A stretch of DNA of 64,000 nt from Geminicoccaceae bacterium (GCA_020638465.1 JACKIM010000003.1:263001-327000), one strand, 5' to 3'. Counted from the first letter of the stretch, positions 43,551 to 52,611 are shown. The notes: generated by a model not told the origin, from the letters alone. Translations and numbers: made by a program.

Positions 43551-44753
43551 TCAGGCGACAGGACTGTTCCATTTGAGGATCTGCCGTTCCCGATCACGCT
43601 TGACCACGCTCCAGCTTCGTTGCAGGCCTGTCCCGTTCCGGCGGAAGTCCTCGACTTCCACCCTTATGGCTTCGGCAACCATGTCCGCCTCGTCGTCATT
43701 GAGGTTGCACGGATCGAGATGAAATTCTCCGTGCTCGATCAGGTCGTCGCGGACGATGATGCGTGGCGTGCGGGCTGCGAGCCGGTCGCGCAGTTCCCAG
43801 GCGTAAGCCCGTGCAACCTGTGCATCGACCCTCACTCTGATACGTGTCACAGGATTCCCGGTCCAGTCGGCGAGATGTGTCAGGTGGAGACCCGGGACAT
43901 CGGCAAGAGTTCTCGTCCAATGATCGATCCGGGCATTCTCGTGGTCGCGGTGCGCATCGTGGTCGAGTTGCTCGAAACGTTCAAGGGCAGCCATGGCACC
44001 GACGATACCTTCCTTGCCCACCTTCATTGTTCGGGCAATGCCGCGGTGCTGGAGGTAGGCGGCCCGCACGAGATCGGCCGATCCGGCAACAATACCACTG
44101 GTAACACCACCGAGGAATTTGTGGCCCGAATGGATGACCAGTGATGCGCCGAGCGCCACGGGCCCCCTGAGATCGTATTCGGCGGCCATGTCGACGATCA
44201 CCGGAACGGTATGTTGTTGGCAGAGCTCGATGAAGAGGTCGAGTGGCAGTTCGTTTTCACGAACGGTATGGTGTGAAACGACATACATCGCCGCTGCGGC
44301 GCCATCTTCGAGCGCTTGTCGAAGATGCCATGTCTCGCATTGTGCAGCCGTACCAATGGGAACCACATGGGCACCAGCCAGGCGAATGGTCTGGTCGACG
44401 GGAGCACCATAGTTGACCATATGTCCCATCGGCAGGATGACCCGCCGCTCTCCATCGCACATGGGGAGCTTCTCGATGCGGGCAAGATCGCTCTCGGTGA
44501 GGCAGGCGGCCACCGACTGGGTCATTGCCGCAGCCGAACAGGCCGTGACGCAGCCGGCCTGCGCACCTGTCAGGCGGGCAATGATTGCACTGGCCCGGGA
44601 CTGGAGTTCGTCGATATCGACAAACGAATCGAGAATATGATCGACAAGCTCGCGAATTTCGGCAGGCACACGCGACGCGCCCAGACTGGTCATCGTACCC
44701 GAGGCGTTGATGATCCGCGTCAGGTTCCATCGTTCGAACGGGTCGTTCCTCAA
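43551..44753 (-). CDS. SelA-like PLP-dependent enzyme
   Basis: 400-residue fold type I PLP protein of the SelA (selenocysteine synthase) / DgaE-like family. It opens RIINASGTMTSLGASRVPAE, the usual start of this family, and has the PLP lysine in VIHSGHKFLGGVTSGIVAGS near residue 233, preceded by the Asp in VIVDMAAEYDLRG. It is shorter than true SelA (about 460 residues), lacks its N-terminal tRNA-binding domain, and no selB or selC is near, so selenocysteine synthesis is unlikely. Non-SelA members include D-glucosaminate-6-phosphate ammonia-lyase. It is the last gene of a six-gene importer operon, overlapping the SDR gene by ATGA; lyase or racemase action on an amino acid or amino sugar acid is inferred. 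Confidence 0.78.
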   Translation of the reverse strand: MRNDPFERWNLTRIINASGTMTSLGASRVPAEIRELVDHILDSFVDIDELQSRASAIIARLTGAQAGCVTACSAAAMTQSVAACLTESDLARIEKLPMCDGERRVILPMGHMVNYGAPVDQTIRLAGAHVVPIGTAAQCETWHLRQALEDGAAAAMYVVSHHTVRENELPLDLFIELCQQHTVPVIVDMAAEYDLRGPVALGASLVIHSGHKFLGGVTSGIVAGSADLVRAAYLQHRGIARTMKVGKEGIVGAMAALERFEQLDHDAHRDHENARIDHWTRTLADVPGLHLTHLADWTGNPVTRIRVRVDAQVARAYAWELRDRLAARTPRIIVRDDLIEHGEFHLDPCNLNDDEADMVAEAIRVEVEDFRRNGTGLQRSWSVVKRDRERQILKWNSPVA

Positions 44754-45532
44754 GGGGAGGTATCCTGCGGCCCGATGCGGAAATCGGCACCTTCGGGAAT
44801 GAGCTGGCCTCCGTCGACGACAATGGTCGTTCCGGTCACATAGCTCGCCTCGTCCGAGGCCAGATAGACGAAGGCGTTGGCGACGTCGTGAACCGTTCCA
44901 AGCCGACCGAGAGGAATGGCAGCTTCCATGCTGGCAATGTACTCCGGTCCACGGTGAAGCTGGATGGCCTCGGTCATGATGTTGCCGGGTTCGACGCCGT
45001 TGACGGTGATGCCGTATTGCGAGAATTCAAGCGCCGCGGCGCGGATGAAACCATTGATGCCCGCCTTGCTGGCCGCGTAATGCCCGTGTCCGGGATTGCA
45101 CACGCGTGGCCCGGTAATGGACGATGTGAAGAGGATCCGCCCGGACCGCCGGGACTTCATGTGCCGGACGGCGGCCCGTGCGGCATTGAATGCGCCCCGC
45201 AGATTGACGCCGAGGACAGTATCCCAGTCCTCCGGCGTCGTCCGTTCGATCAACTGCCATGGATAGATGCCCGCATTCTGCACGACGATATCGAGTTGTC
45301 CGTGCATGGAAACGGCCAGGTCAGCAAGTTTGTCGGCTTCGGCGAGACATGAGATGTCACAATGGGCGAATGTGATGCCCAGTTCCCTCGCCGTGGCCTT
45401 TCCGGCATCGCTCTCGGTATCGGCAATGATGACGCGCGCGCCTTCCTCGACGAAACGTTCGGCCACACCCCTGCCGATACCGCGCGCGGCACCGAAGATC
45501 ACAGCCGATTTGCCTTGCAGTCTTCCGGTCAT
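44750..45532 (-). CDS. Short-chain dehydrogenase/reductase
   Basis: 260-residue classical SDR. NAD(P) motif GAARGIGRG near residue 15, Asp in IIADTESD favouring NAD, VQNAGIYPW in place of the usual NNAG, and the catalytic Ser-Tyr-Lys set in FTSSITGPR and HGHYAASKAG near residues 140-158. The start 45532 follows the family N-terminus and overlaps the permease stop (ATGA); the much longer upstream frame is a shadow. It probably oxidises a hydroxyl of the imported ligand before the SelA-like enzyme acts. Confidence 0.9.
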   Translation of the reverse strand: MTGRLQGKSAVIFGAARGIGRGVAERFVEEGARVIIADTESDAGKATARELGITFAHCDISCLAEADKLADLAVSMHGQLDIVVQNAGIYPWQLIERTTPEDWDTVLGVNLRGAFNAARAAVRHMKSRRSGRILFTSSITGPRVCNPGHGHYAASKAGINGFIRAAALEFSQYGITVNGVEPGNIMTEAIQLHRGPEYIASMEAAIPLGRLGTVHDVANAFVYLASDEASYVTGTTIVVDGGQLIPEGADFRIGPQDTSP

Positions 45533-46524
45533 GAAATCTTCTTTCGTATCGTTTGCTTGAACGTGTCGAGCAACACTGCCGCCAGCACCAGGAAGCCATG
45601 GATGAGCTGGGTCAGGCTGGCGGGCAGGGCCATGAGGTTGATGGCCGTGTTGATCGAGGAAAGGATCAGCGCACCGGCATAGACGCCGGGCAGGGTGCCC
45701 ACGCCGCCCTTGAGGCTGACGCCACCGATGACGACGGCGGCGAAGGCGTTGAACAGCAGGCCGATACCCAGATTGGCCGTTGCGCCCGAAGTGCGGATCG
45801 CCAGAAGCCATCCTGCGAGGCCGGCAATGGCCCCTGCAAGGATGAAGGCGATGATGAGATAGCGGACGACCGGAATGCCTGCCCGATAGGTCGCGGTCTC
45901 GTTGCCGCCGATCATCTTCAGGCGTCGTCCGAACGGTGTCCGCGCGGCGATGAAGGAAAAGGCGAAGAAGCAGGCAATGGCGATCCACGCCGTCAGCGGC
46001 AGGCCCAGGAAACGCTGGATGCCGAACCAGCGGATGGCCGGTGCGAGGTCCTGGGCGGAGCGCCCGCCGGATACGGCCAGTACCAGTCCGCGAACCCAGA
46101 TGTAGGAGGCGAGTGTGATGATGAATGCGCTCATCTTCAGTTTCACGACGAGAAAGCCGTTGATCGCACCGATGGCACCGCCGACGGCCAGTGCGGCCGC
46201 CAGCGAGATCGGCACCGCCAGCCACGCGGGCTGGACATCGAGACCAAGACCGATGCCCGCGGAACAGAACAGGATGCCGACGGTCATGGCGGAAAGGGCC
46301 GACACCGACTCCACGGACAGGTCCATGTGTCCGGCAATGATCACGAGAGCCAGCCCGATCGACAGGACGCCGAGCACGCTCGATGCTTCAATGATATTGG
46401 CGAATATCCCGATCTGGAAATAATTGGGGATGAAGATCGAGAAGACGACAAGAACGAGAAGCAGCATGAACCAGACGAGGTTGTCGAGCGCGAATTCGAT
46501 CAATCGACGATAACGTGCCGTCAT
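45529..46524 (-). CDS. Rbs/Frc-type (CUT2) ABC transporter permease
   Basis: 331-residue permease of the RbsC/FrcC class with about ten hydrophobic segments. Family stretches: VLGVLSIGLALVIIAGHMDL near residue 50, GAINGFLVVKLKMSAFIITL near residue 115 and FNAFAAVVIGGVSLKGGVGT near residue 260. ATG 46524 is chosen because an in-frame start at 46557 would lie in the hairpin. Its stop overlaps the SDR start. Confidence 0.9.
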   Translation of the reverse strand: MTARYRRLIEFALDNLVWFMLLLVLVVFSIFIPNYFQIGIFANIIEASSVLGVLSIGLALVIIAGHMDLSVESVSALSAMTVGILFCSAGIGLGLDVQPAWLAVPISLAAALAVGGAIGAINGFLVVKLKMSAFIITLASYIWVRGLVLAVSGGRSAQDLAPAIRWFGIQRFLGLPLTAWIAIACFFAFSFIAARTPFGRRLKMIGGNETATYRAGIPVVRYLIIAFILAGAIAGLAGWLLAIRTSGATANLGIGLLFNAFAAVVIGGVSLKGGVGTLPGVYAGALILSSINTAINLMALPASLTQLIHGFLVLAAVLLDTFKQTIRKKIS

Positions 46525-46543
46525 GGATTTGTCCGGGAGTTGC

Positions 46544-46572
46544 CGGACTCCGGGCATGAAGTCCGGAGTCCG
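46544..46572 (-). terminator. Hairpin between binding-protein and permease genes (CUT2 operon)
   Basis: On the minus-strand transcript the stem pairs 46563-46572 (CCGGAGTCCG) with 46544-46553 (CGGACTCCGG), extended by two more pairs including one wobble, with an ATGAA-size loop. It begins about 14 nt after the binding-protein stop at 46586. AT-rich bases precede rather than follow it, so mRNA stabilisation is more likely than termination. Confidence 0.65.
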
Positions 46573-46585
46573 ATAGAATTAATTC

Positions 46586-47629
46586 TTATTTTATCGAAGT
46601 AATACTTGCCGTCGGCATCTTCAGGTTTCCCCAGAAGGACGTATCATCGACATTGCCGGCGGTGATGGCCGCTCCGGGGATCTTGATGTTGGGTCCCCAG
46701 TCCTCGATCGTCAGTTCCGACTTGAGGCCGAGCACATCGTATTCGCCCGGCTCGATGGTCTCCTTGGCCACGATCTTGTCCATGAACATGGCCACCGCCG
46801 CTGCCTGCGCATAGAGTGGCTGTTCGATCTCGACATTCAGCCAGCCCTTGCGGATCAGGTCGAGGCCGACGGGAGCGCCGTTGGAACTCATCATCATGAT
46901 GTCGCCGGGTTGCTTGCCCGCGGTTTCCAGAGCAGCCACCGCTGCGACGGAAAGGTGTGCCGCGTGGCTGAAGATCAGGTCGATATCGGGATTCGCCACC
47001 ACCGCATCGGCAACGATGGTCCCGGCATTGCTGGCCTCCCACTGCATGGCCGGCTTGGAGATGATGGTGACCTCGGGAAAGTCCGCCATCTTCTCCTCGA
47101 AGCCCTTCTGGATATCGAGCGTGTAGGGATCGCCAGGATCACCAAGCACCTGCAGGATCTTGCCCTTGACGCTGCCATTCCTTTCCGTGAGCAGCCTTTG
47201 CGCTTCCCCGGCGGCCAGATGACCGATTTCGATGGTGCCGGCGACCGAAGTGAAATCGGAAGGGGTCGAGGTGATCTGGCGGTCGAACTCGACCACCGGG
47301 ATACCGGCTGCGCGCGCACTCTCGATGGAAGGCTTGAGGGCATTGAAATCGACGGCCGCCAGAATGACCGCATCGGGACCGAGCGCGATGACATCGTTCA
47401 TCTGGGTTTGCTGCAGGTCGGTCTTGTTATCGGCGTTGAGCGTTTTCATGTCGTAGCCGACCTGACCCAGAAAGGCCCCGAGCGCGTCGACCGAACCGGT
47501 CTGGAATTCGTCGAGCAGGGTCGGTACCAGATAGTAGACCGTACCCTTGGACTGCTGGGCCGATGCCGGCCCGGCCATGCCGACGGCCATGGCAAGCAGT
47601 CCCAACATGGACAAGGCAAGACGTCTCAT
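46586..47629 (-). CDS. RbsB/FrcB-type ABC transporter substrate-binding protein
   Basis: 347-residue periplasmic binding protein of the RbsB class (peripla_BP_4). Signal peptide about residues 1-24 (cleavage near GPASAQQSK). Mature motifs: YYLVPTLLDEFQTGSVDALG, then AVDFNALKPSIESARAAGIP and VVEFDRQI, the usual sugar-pocket strand. Ligands in the class are pentoses, hexoses, polyols and autoinducer-2. The ligand here is unknown but is presumably the substrate of the SDR and SelA-like enzymes. Confidence 0.88.
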   Translation of the reverse strand: MRRLALSMLGLLAMAVGMAGPASAQQSKGTVYYLVPTLLDEFQTGSVDALGAFLGQVGYDMKTLNADNKTDLQQTQMNDVIALGPDAVILAAVDFNALKPSIESARAAGIPVVEFDRQITSTPSDFTSVAGTIEIGHLAAGEAQRLLTERNGSVKGKILQVLGDPGDPYTLDIQKGFEEKMADFPEVTIISKPAMQWEASNAGTIVADAVVANPDIDLIFSHAAHLSVAAVAALETAGKQPGDIMMMSSNGAPVGLDLIRKGWLNVEIEQPLYAQAAAVAMFMDKIVAKETIEPGEYDVLGLKSELTIEDWGPNIKIPGAAITAGNVDDTSFWGNLKMPTASITSIK

Positions 47630-47653
47630 GACGTTGGCTCCTCTGCCGGATGG

Positions 47654-48427
47654 TCAGTGATCGCCCTCAGCCGGTCCGGCACCGGCATCGGCCTCCCCCG
47701 TGATCATGGCGATCACGGCATCGGGTGTCGTCTCATGGGCGGGAACATCGCCAGCCACCACTCCTTGCCGGATGACGATGATCCTGTCAGCGACCTTGAA
47801 CGCCTGCTGCATGATGTGGGTGATGATGATGACGCCTATTCCACGGCCGGCGACCTGGCGGATCATGTCGAGACCACGACGGGTCTGCTCGACGCCAAGT
47901 GCGGCGAACGGTTCATCGAGCAGGACCAGCTTGCCGCCCCAATGGACAAAACGGTTCAGCTCGATGGCCTGGCGTTGCCCGCCGGACAGATGTTCCACAT
48001 TGGTGCGCAAGGACGGAATGCGGGTTCCCGCATGAGCAAGGGCCGTGCCCACTTCGGCTTCCATCGCCTTCTCGTCAAGCACCGGGATCCCGAGCACGCG
48101 CCGGGTCAGTTCCCGCCCCATGAAGAAATTCGCCACGACATCCACGTTGGTGCAGAGGGAAAGGTCCTGATAGACGGTTTCGATTCCCTTCGCCTTGCCT
48201 TCGGCCGGTGTCGTGGCGCGGTATTCGCGGCCTTCGAAATACATGCGCCCCGAGCTCGGTTCTTCCCCGCCGGCAATGATCTTGACGAGTGTCGATTTGC
48301 CTGCGCCGTTATCTCCGAGAAGGGCTACGACCTCGCCCTTGGCAATGGAGAAACTAATCCCCTTGAGTGCCTGAATGGCACCGAAATTCTTGGTGATCCT
48401 GTCGAGCACGAGCAGCGGCTCGCTCAT
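47654..48427 (-). CDS. Single-domain CUT2 ABC ATPase, FrcA-like
   Basis: 257-residue ATPase with one nucleotide-binding domain, unlike RbsA (two domains, about 500 residues) and like FrcA of rhizobial fructose importers. Walker A LLGDNGAGKSTLVK near residue 36, signature HLSGGQRQAIELNRFVHW near residue 147, Walker B LVLLDEPFAALGVEQTRR and switch THIMQQAF. ATG 48427 overlaps the ROK stop. Longer upstream extension would run antisense-like through the ROK gene and is rejected. Confidence 0.9.
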   Translation of the reverse strand: MSEPLLVLDRITKNFGAIQALKGISFSIAKGEVVALLGDNGAGKSTLVKIIAGGEEPSSGRMYFEGREYRATTPAEGKAKGIETVYQDLSLCTNVDVVANFFMGRELTRRVLGIPVLDEKAMEAEVGTALAHAGTRIPSLRTNVEHLSGGQRQAIELNRFVHWGGKLVLLDEPFAALGVEQTRRGLDMIRQVAGRGIGVIIITHIMQQAFKVADRIIVIRQGVVAGDVPAHETTPDAVIAMITGEADAGAGPAEGDH

Positions 48428-49572
48428 TGCAGCTCTCCTGAATGCCCGCGATGCGTTCTCGAGAAGGCCTTGCCGCCATGTGGTGCAAGCGCTCCATTGA
48501 CCGCGAGCGCAGCCGCGCCGCGGAGTACCGAGTTTGGACCGCCGTGCGCGACGAGGATACGTGGCACCGTCCGGTCCGGTCGGGCACCAAGGGCATTGCC
48601 GACCGATGTTGCCGTGGCCGCTAGTCTGGCGAGCAGCCGTGACGGTGCGATCCCGCCCAGAACGACCGCTTGCGGATCGAACAGGTTCTCGATTGATCGG
48701 ATTGCACGGGCGAATATGGGCGATATATCGCAGACCCACTCCTCTTCGGGAACATCCCGGCGATGTAACGCTTCCAGCGAGACATAACGCTCCAGGCAGC
48801 CACGATTGCCACATGAACATGGCTCGCCGTCGGGAACGACCGGCAGGTGGCCGATTTCGCCGGCATTGCCCCAATGGCCGCGCAGGACTTCACTTCGACG
48901 GACCATGGTTCCCCCGAGCCCGTGACCAAAGAAGAGATAGTAGTAATCCTCCAGTTCGGTACCGTAACCGTAGAGCTGCTCATCCATGGCTGCTGCCGCG
49001 GTATCGATCTCGATGAAGGCGGGGAGACGGGTGACCTCCTGCAGATGTCGCCGGATGTCGACGTCTGCCCATCCAGCGAGCGTCGTCGAGCCGGTGAAGC
49101 TCATCGACTCGACACCGAATGGGCCGGGCACTGCCAGACCGACCCCGAACAGCCAACTGTCGGCGCAACGGGACTTCAGATCGTCGACCAGTTCGCCGAT
49201 GATGGCGAATGCCTGATCGGGACCGGGCCGGACCGCCGCCCGTCGACCACTGGCGACGATCTCGCCACCGAGATTGACAAGAGCGCCGGAAATTTCGAGG
49301 GGAGTGATCTGTATCCCGATGGCATATCCACCAGCCGGGTTCACTCTCAGCCTGGCGGGGGGGACACCCCGCCCGACCGGCGCATCGCGCGACGCCACGA
49401 GCAGTCCCTCACGCTGAAGTTCGCGCACGATCGTCGAAACGGTCTGTACCGTCAGTCCGATTTTCGACGCGATCTCCGTTCGCGCAATCGGCCCCTCAAG
49501 GCGGATGGTTTCCAGCACGATCCGTCTGTTGAAAGGCCGCCCGACATCCTGGTTGGTCCCTCTCAGCGTCAC
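48424..49572 (-). CDS. ROK-family transcriptional regulator
   Basis: 382-residue ROK repressor-type protein. Winged HTH at about residues 17-60 (VLETIRLEGPIARTEIASKI, TVQTVSTIVRELQREGLLV). The ROK signature region is complete: GHGLGGTMVRRSEVLRGHWG followed by NAGEIGHLPVVPDG, and the zinc motif CSCGNRGCLE near residue 250. It heads the minus-strand importer operon by ATGA coupling with the ATPase, so the regulator is co-transcribed with its targets. The upstream region has an imperfect dyad (TTGA-N8-TCAA at 49608-49623) that might be its operator. Confidence 0.9.
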   Translation of the reverse strand: MTLRGTNQDVGRPFNRRIVLETIRLEGPIARTEIASKIGLTVQTVSTIVRELQREGLLVASRDAPVGRGVPPARLRVNPAGGYAIGIQITPLEISGALVNLGGEIVASGRRAAVRPGPDQAFAIIGELVDDLKSRCADSWLFGVGLAVPGPFGVESMSFTGSTTLAGWADVDIRRHLQEVTRLPAFIEIDTAAAAMDEQLYGYGTELEDYYYLFFGHGLGGTMVRRSEVLRGHWGNAGEIGHLPVVPDGEPCSCGNRGCLERYVSLEALHRRDVPEEEWVCDISPIFARAIRSIENLFDPQAVVLGGIAPSRLLARLAATATSVGNALGARPDRTVPRILVAHGGPNSVLRGAAALAVNGALAPHGGKAFSRTHRGHSGELQ

Positions 49573-49607
49573 TCAATTCCTCCCGCTAGGGGAAAGCCTG
49601 ACATTAA

Positions 49608-49623
49608 TTGATTATTTGGTCAA
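49608..49623. promoter_or_regulatory. Possible ROK operator upstream of the CUT2 operon
   Basis: TTGA-N8-TCAA dyad with an AT-rich centre (TTATTTGG), 36 bp upstream of the ROK start and just after the nagB end. Arms are only 4 bp, so this is a weak call. Confidence 0.25.
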
Positions 49624-49670
49624 ACGGTTTTCAGAAACCATGCCCCTTGCAAGTTGCAAGGCGCGTCCCG

Positions 49671-50471
49671 TCAATGACTGGCCAGCGGCAACGGCACGAT
49701 GGCTTCGCTGCCGGCAGGATGGACGAGTTCGTAGTAGTCGCGCAATTGGAGCGTCGAGGCGGCATCGGGGTCAAGCAGTATGGTGGCACGTGGGTGAAGC
49801 TGAAGCACCGAGGCGGGGCAGGCCGCCGACAGCGGCCCCTCGACGGCGGCGGCTACCGCCTGGGCCTTGCCGGTACCGGTGGCCAGCAACATGCAGTACC
49901 GTGCTTCCAGGATCGTGCCGATTCCCATGGTCAGCGCAAAAGCGGGGACGGTTTCGTCCTCTGCGAAATAGCATCTGTTGGCCTCGCGGGTACTTGCAGT
50001 CAGCGTCTTGATCCGGGTGCGCGAACCGAGGCTGGAGGTAGGCTCGTTGAAACCGATATGTCCATTCCGGCCAATGCCGAGGATCTGCAGATCGATCCCT
50101 CCCGCAGCGGCAATGGAGGCTTCATAGCGGCGTGCTTCCTCGTCGGGGTCGGCTGCCTTGCCGTTCGGCAGACAAGTCAGTTGCGCGTCCATGTGCAGGG
50201 GCGCGAACAGGCGGGTGCGCATGTAGTGGGCATAAGACGCCGGATGATCGGCATCGATACCCCAGTATTCGTCGAGATTGAAGCTGCGTACCCGGCTGAA
50301 ATCGGTCTTTTGCGCCAGAGCCATCGACACCAGTCGTTCGTAGACCCGATCCATGGTGCCGCCCGTCGCAAGGCCCAGAACGGCATCCGGTTGTCCGCTG
50401 ACAGTTCGAAGCAGTTCGGCAGCCATGCAGGTTTCAGCCTCGGCTCTGGTCGGGAAGATCAGCACTTTCAT
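49671..50471 (-). CDS. nagB: Glucosamine-6-phosphate deaminase (type I)
   Basis: 266-residue NagB. It converts glucosamine-6-phosphate to fructose-6-phosphate and ammonia. Key segments are LGLATGGTMDRVYERL (phosphate loop), FNLDEYW with Asp67 (E. coli Asp72), GIGRNGHIGFNEP with His138 and Glu143 (E. coli His143 and Glu148), and LTMGIGTILEA. The E. coli Asp141 position is Asn here, as in some other NagB groups. It lies 46 bp downstream of the GntR-family gene on the same strand, opposite the amino-sugar importer operon. No nagA deacetylase is present in the window. Confidence 0.93.
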   Translation of the reverse strand: MKVLIFPTRAEAETCMAAELLRTVSGQPDAVLGLATGGTMDRVYERLVSMALAQKTDFSRVRSFNLDEYWGIDADHPASYAHYMRTRLFAPLHMDAQLTCLPNGKAADPDEEARRYEASIAAAGGIDLQILGIGRNGHIGFNEPTSSLGSRTRIKTLTASTREANRCYFAEDETVPAFALTMGIGTILEARYCMLLATGTGKAQAVAAAVEGPLSAACPASVLQLHPRATILLDPDAASTLQLRDYYELVHPAGSEAIVPLPLASH

Positions 50472-50517
50472 CGACTGTTACCACTTCTTGAATTTCGCTG
50501 AAGCGCAGGGATTTCGT

Positions 50518-51384
50518 TCATTTCAGCTCGCTGACAAAATCGTAGGCGTCGCCGCGATAGAGCGACCGGGTGAGTTCGACGGTCTGCCCCGACGCGAGAT
50601 AGGAGATGCGTTCGACCTTGAGCACGGCGTCGCCGACGAGGATTTCGAGCAGCTCGGCATCGCGCGGCGTGGCGTTGATCGCCGATATCCGCTGGATAGC
50701 CCGTGTCGGCCGCGTACCACGCGAATCCAGCAGCCTGTACAGCGACTGGTCGACCGCTTCCGGATCGGGAAGGACCGAGCCCGGCAGGCTGGACCGCTCG
50801 ATGGCAATCGGCAGCTTGTCCGCATAACGGATACGGCTCAACCTCGCGACCTGATCGGAAATGGACAATCCCAGCATCATGAGCTCATCATTGGATGGTG
50901 CATGCAGACCGCGTGACAACCATCTCGAATGGCAGATCATCCCGCGCCGCGACATGTCCTCGGTGAAGGATGTCAAGTGTCGCAAGGGTTGTTCGAACCT
51001 CGACGGGTTGGACGCGACATAGGTGCCGGATCCCTGCTTCTGCACGAGCTGGCCGGCATGAACGAGCGACTGGATGGCCTTGCGGACCGTGACCCGGCTG
51101 ATACCGGTCGCGCGAGCGAGATCGCGTTCCGAAGGCAGGCTGGATCCGGCCGACAGGGAGCCGGAGGCTATCAGATCCGCGATGCTTTGGGTCAGCTGAC
51201 GATAGAGCGGGCCCTGGTCGCGGTGGCGGGTCAGTGCGTCGCGAAAGAGTTCACCATCGGCTCCCGGGCCGGTGGTGTCTGTTCGCTGGAAACCATTAGT
51301 AGACCTTTCTGATACCATTCCCATCCATCTGTCGTCCTCAGGGAACCAAGACTTGCGCCATTGCAAGGTGTGCATGTTCAGCAT
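50518..51384 (-). CDS. GntR/HutC-family regulator (NagR-like)
   Basis: 288-residue GntR regulator with a winged HTH at about residues 58-125 (GPLYRQLTQSIADLIASGSL, LPSERDLARATGISRVTVRK) and a UTRA effector domain with LTSFTEDMSRRGM and the RYADKLPIAIERSSLPG region. This is the HutC/NagR/DasR group, whose effectors are often amino-sugar phosphates. The N-terminal 50 residues before the HTH are atypical, so ATG 51324 or 51318 may be the true start. It is divergent from the ABC operon at 51464 and codirectional with nagB, fitting control of both. Confidence 0.88.
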   Translation of the reverse strand: MLNMHTLQWRKSWFPEDDRWMGMVSERSTNGFQRTDTTGPGADGELFRDALTRHRDQGPLYRQLTQSIADLIASGSLSAGSSLPSERDLARATGISRVTVRKAIQSLVHAGQLVQKQGSGTYVASNPSRFEQPLRHLTSFTEDMSRRGMICHSRWLSRGLHAPSNDELMMLGLSISDQVARLSRIRYADKLPIAIERSSLPGSVLPDPEAVDQSLYRLLDSRGTRPTRAIQRISAINATPRDAELLEILVGDAVLKVERISYLASGQTVELTRSLYRGDAYDFVSELK

Positions 51385-51463
51385 GGCATATTAAAGGTAT
51401 TATAATGGTTTGACAATGGTATGTAATTGGGATAGGCAATCGGCATTGCCGGGGAGAATGCCA
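51385..51463. promoter_or_regulatory. Divergent promoter region between gntR-like gene and amino-sugar operon
   Basis: 79-bp AT-rich region. It contains a perfect TATAAT (51401-51406), a TTGACA (51410-51415) and a direct repeat AATGGT at 51404-51409 and 51415-51420 (11-bp period). ATTATAAT at 51399-51406 is self-complementary. Promoters and a GntR-family site probably lie here but cannot be assigned base by base. Confidence 0.4.
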
Positions 51464-52522
51464 ATGGCGCGACTGTCGCTGCGCGGAATTCGCAAGGATT
51501 TCAGGGACGTACAGGTCCTGCGCGGAATTGATCTCGAAATCGCCGATCGCGAGCTTGTCGTGTTTGTAGGGCCGTCCGGTTGCGGCAAGTCCACCTTGCT
51601 GCGCCTCATCGCCGGACTGGACGAAATCACCGCTGGCGAGCTTGCCGTCGATGACAAGCCCATGACGCGGGTGGCCCCGTCCAAGCGCGGCATGGCCATG
51701 GTATTCCAGTCCTACGCGCTTTATCCGCACATGGATGTCTACGAGAACATGGCCTTCGGCGTGCGGTTGCAGGGGCTGTCGACAGCCGAGATCGAGGCGC
51801 GCATCGCCGATGCGGCGCGCATGCTCAAGCTCGAACCGCTGCTGCGCCGCAAGCCCCGGGAGTTGTCGGGCGGCCAGCGGCAACGCGTGGCGATCGGGCG
51901 GGCCCTCGTTCGCAAGCCCGACGTTTTCCTGCTCGACGAACCCCTGAGCAATCTCGATGCGGCCCTTCGCTCGGAAGTCCGGCTGGAAATCGCCAAGTTG
52001 CACGAGGAAATCGGCGGCACGATGATCTATGTCACCCATGATCAGGTCGAGGCCATGACGTTGGCTGACCGCATCGTGGTGATGAATGGCGGGATCATTG
52101 AACAGGTCGGCACACCGCGCGAACTGTTCGAGCAGCCGGTCAACACCTTCGTCGCGACCTTCATCGGCTCGCCACGCATGACGCTGGTCGAGGCCGAGCG
52201 TGATGGGGAACGTTTCGGCGTCGGGGGCAGTGGCTCGATCTTCATACCGAACGCGCCGGAGAGCGGCCGCAAGGTCACGCTCGGCATCCGTCCCGACGGT
52301 TTCAGGCTGGTCGGTGACGGTGAAGGCTACACCGCCGATTTCATCTACTCGGAATATCTAGGCAACGATGCTTATATGTATGCTCGGTTGGGCGAGGGTA
52401 CGCTGGTTTCGGTGCGCATCGATCCTGATGTCGAGATTCGTCCCGATCAGAAACGGGTCCATCTGGCGCCGAGGCTGGACACGATGCATTTCTTCAGCAG
52501 CGAAGACGGTCGACGCCTTTGA
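51464..52522 (+). CDS. MalK/UgpC-type ABC transporter ATPase
   Basis: 352-residue CUT1 ATPase with intact motifs: Walker A GPSGCGKST near residue 37, Q-loop VFQSYALYPHMDV, signature LSGGQRQRVAIGRALVRK, Walker B FLLDEPLSNLDAAL and switch THDQVEAMTLA, plus the C-terminal regulatory domain. ATG 51464 is chosen for its GGGGAG ribosome site at 51451-51456. Unusually for this window the ATPase is the first gene of its operon, ahead of the binding protein. Confidence 0.92.
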   Translation: MARLSLRGIRKDFRDVQVLRGIDLEIADRELVVFVGPSGCGKSTLLRLIAGLDEITAGELAVDDKPMTRVAPSKRGMAMVFQSYALYPHMDVYENMAFGVRLQGLSTAEIEARIADAARMLKLEPLLRRKPRELSGGQRQRVAIGRALVRKPDVFLLDEPLSNLDAALRSEVRLEIAKLHEEIGGTMIYVTHDQVEAMTLADRIVVMNGGIIEQVGTPRELFEQPVNTFVATFIGSPRMTLVEAERDGERFGVGGSGSIFIPNAPESGRKVTLGIRPDGFRLVGDGEGYTADFIYSEYLGNDAYMYARLGEGTLVSVRIDPDVEIRPDQKRVHLAPRLDTMHFFSSEDGRRL

Positions 52523-52611
52523 GATGCGGGCTGCCGACCCCAGCTTGCCCGGCACGATGCATGTCCGGGACAATTTTGCAACAAGTTCAGTCCAAGGTGA
52601 AGGAGTACGCG

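Noticed and set aside
43551..44753. Selenocysteine synthase (selA)
   Set aside because: Too short, no N-terminal tRNA-binding domain, no selB or selC nearby, and it is coupled to a sugar importer operon.
45553..46602. Plus-strand open frame of about 349 codons opposite the CUT2 permease
   Set aside because: Asp/Gly/Gln-rich antisense of a membrane protein; no domain, crosses the hairpin.
46910..48787. Plus-strand open frame of about 625 codons opposite the CUT2 receptor and ATPase genes
   Set aside because: Antisense artefact of G+C-rich codons; it spans two real genes and their gap, with no family resemblance.
51401..51432. A specific sigma-70 promoter from TATAAT or TTGACA before the amino-sugar operon
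   Set aside because: The two hexamers are in the wrong order for one promoter and neither has a good partner at 16-18 bp; only a general promoter region is claimed.
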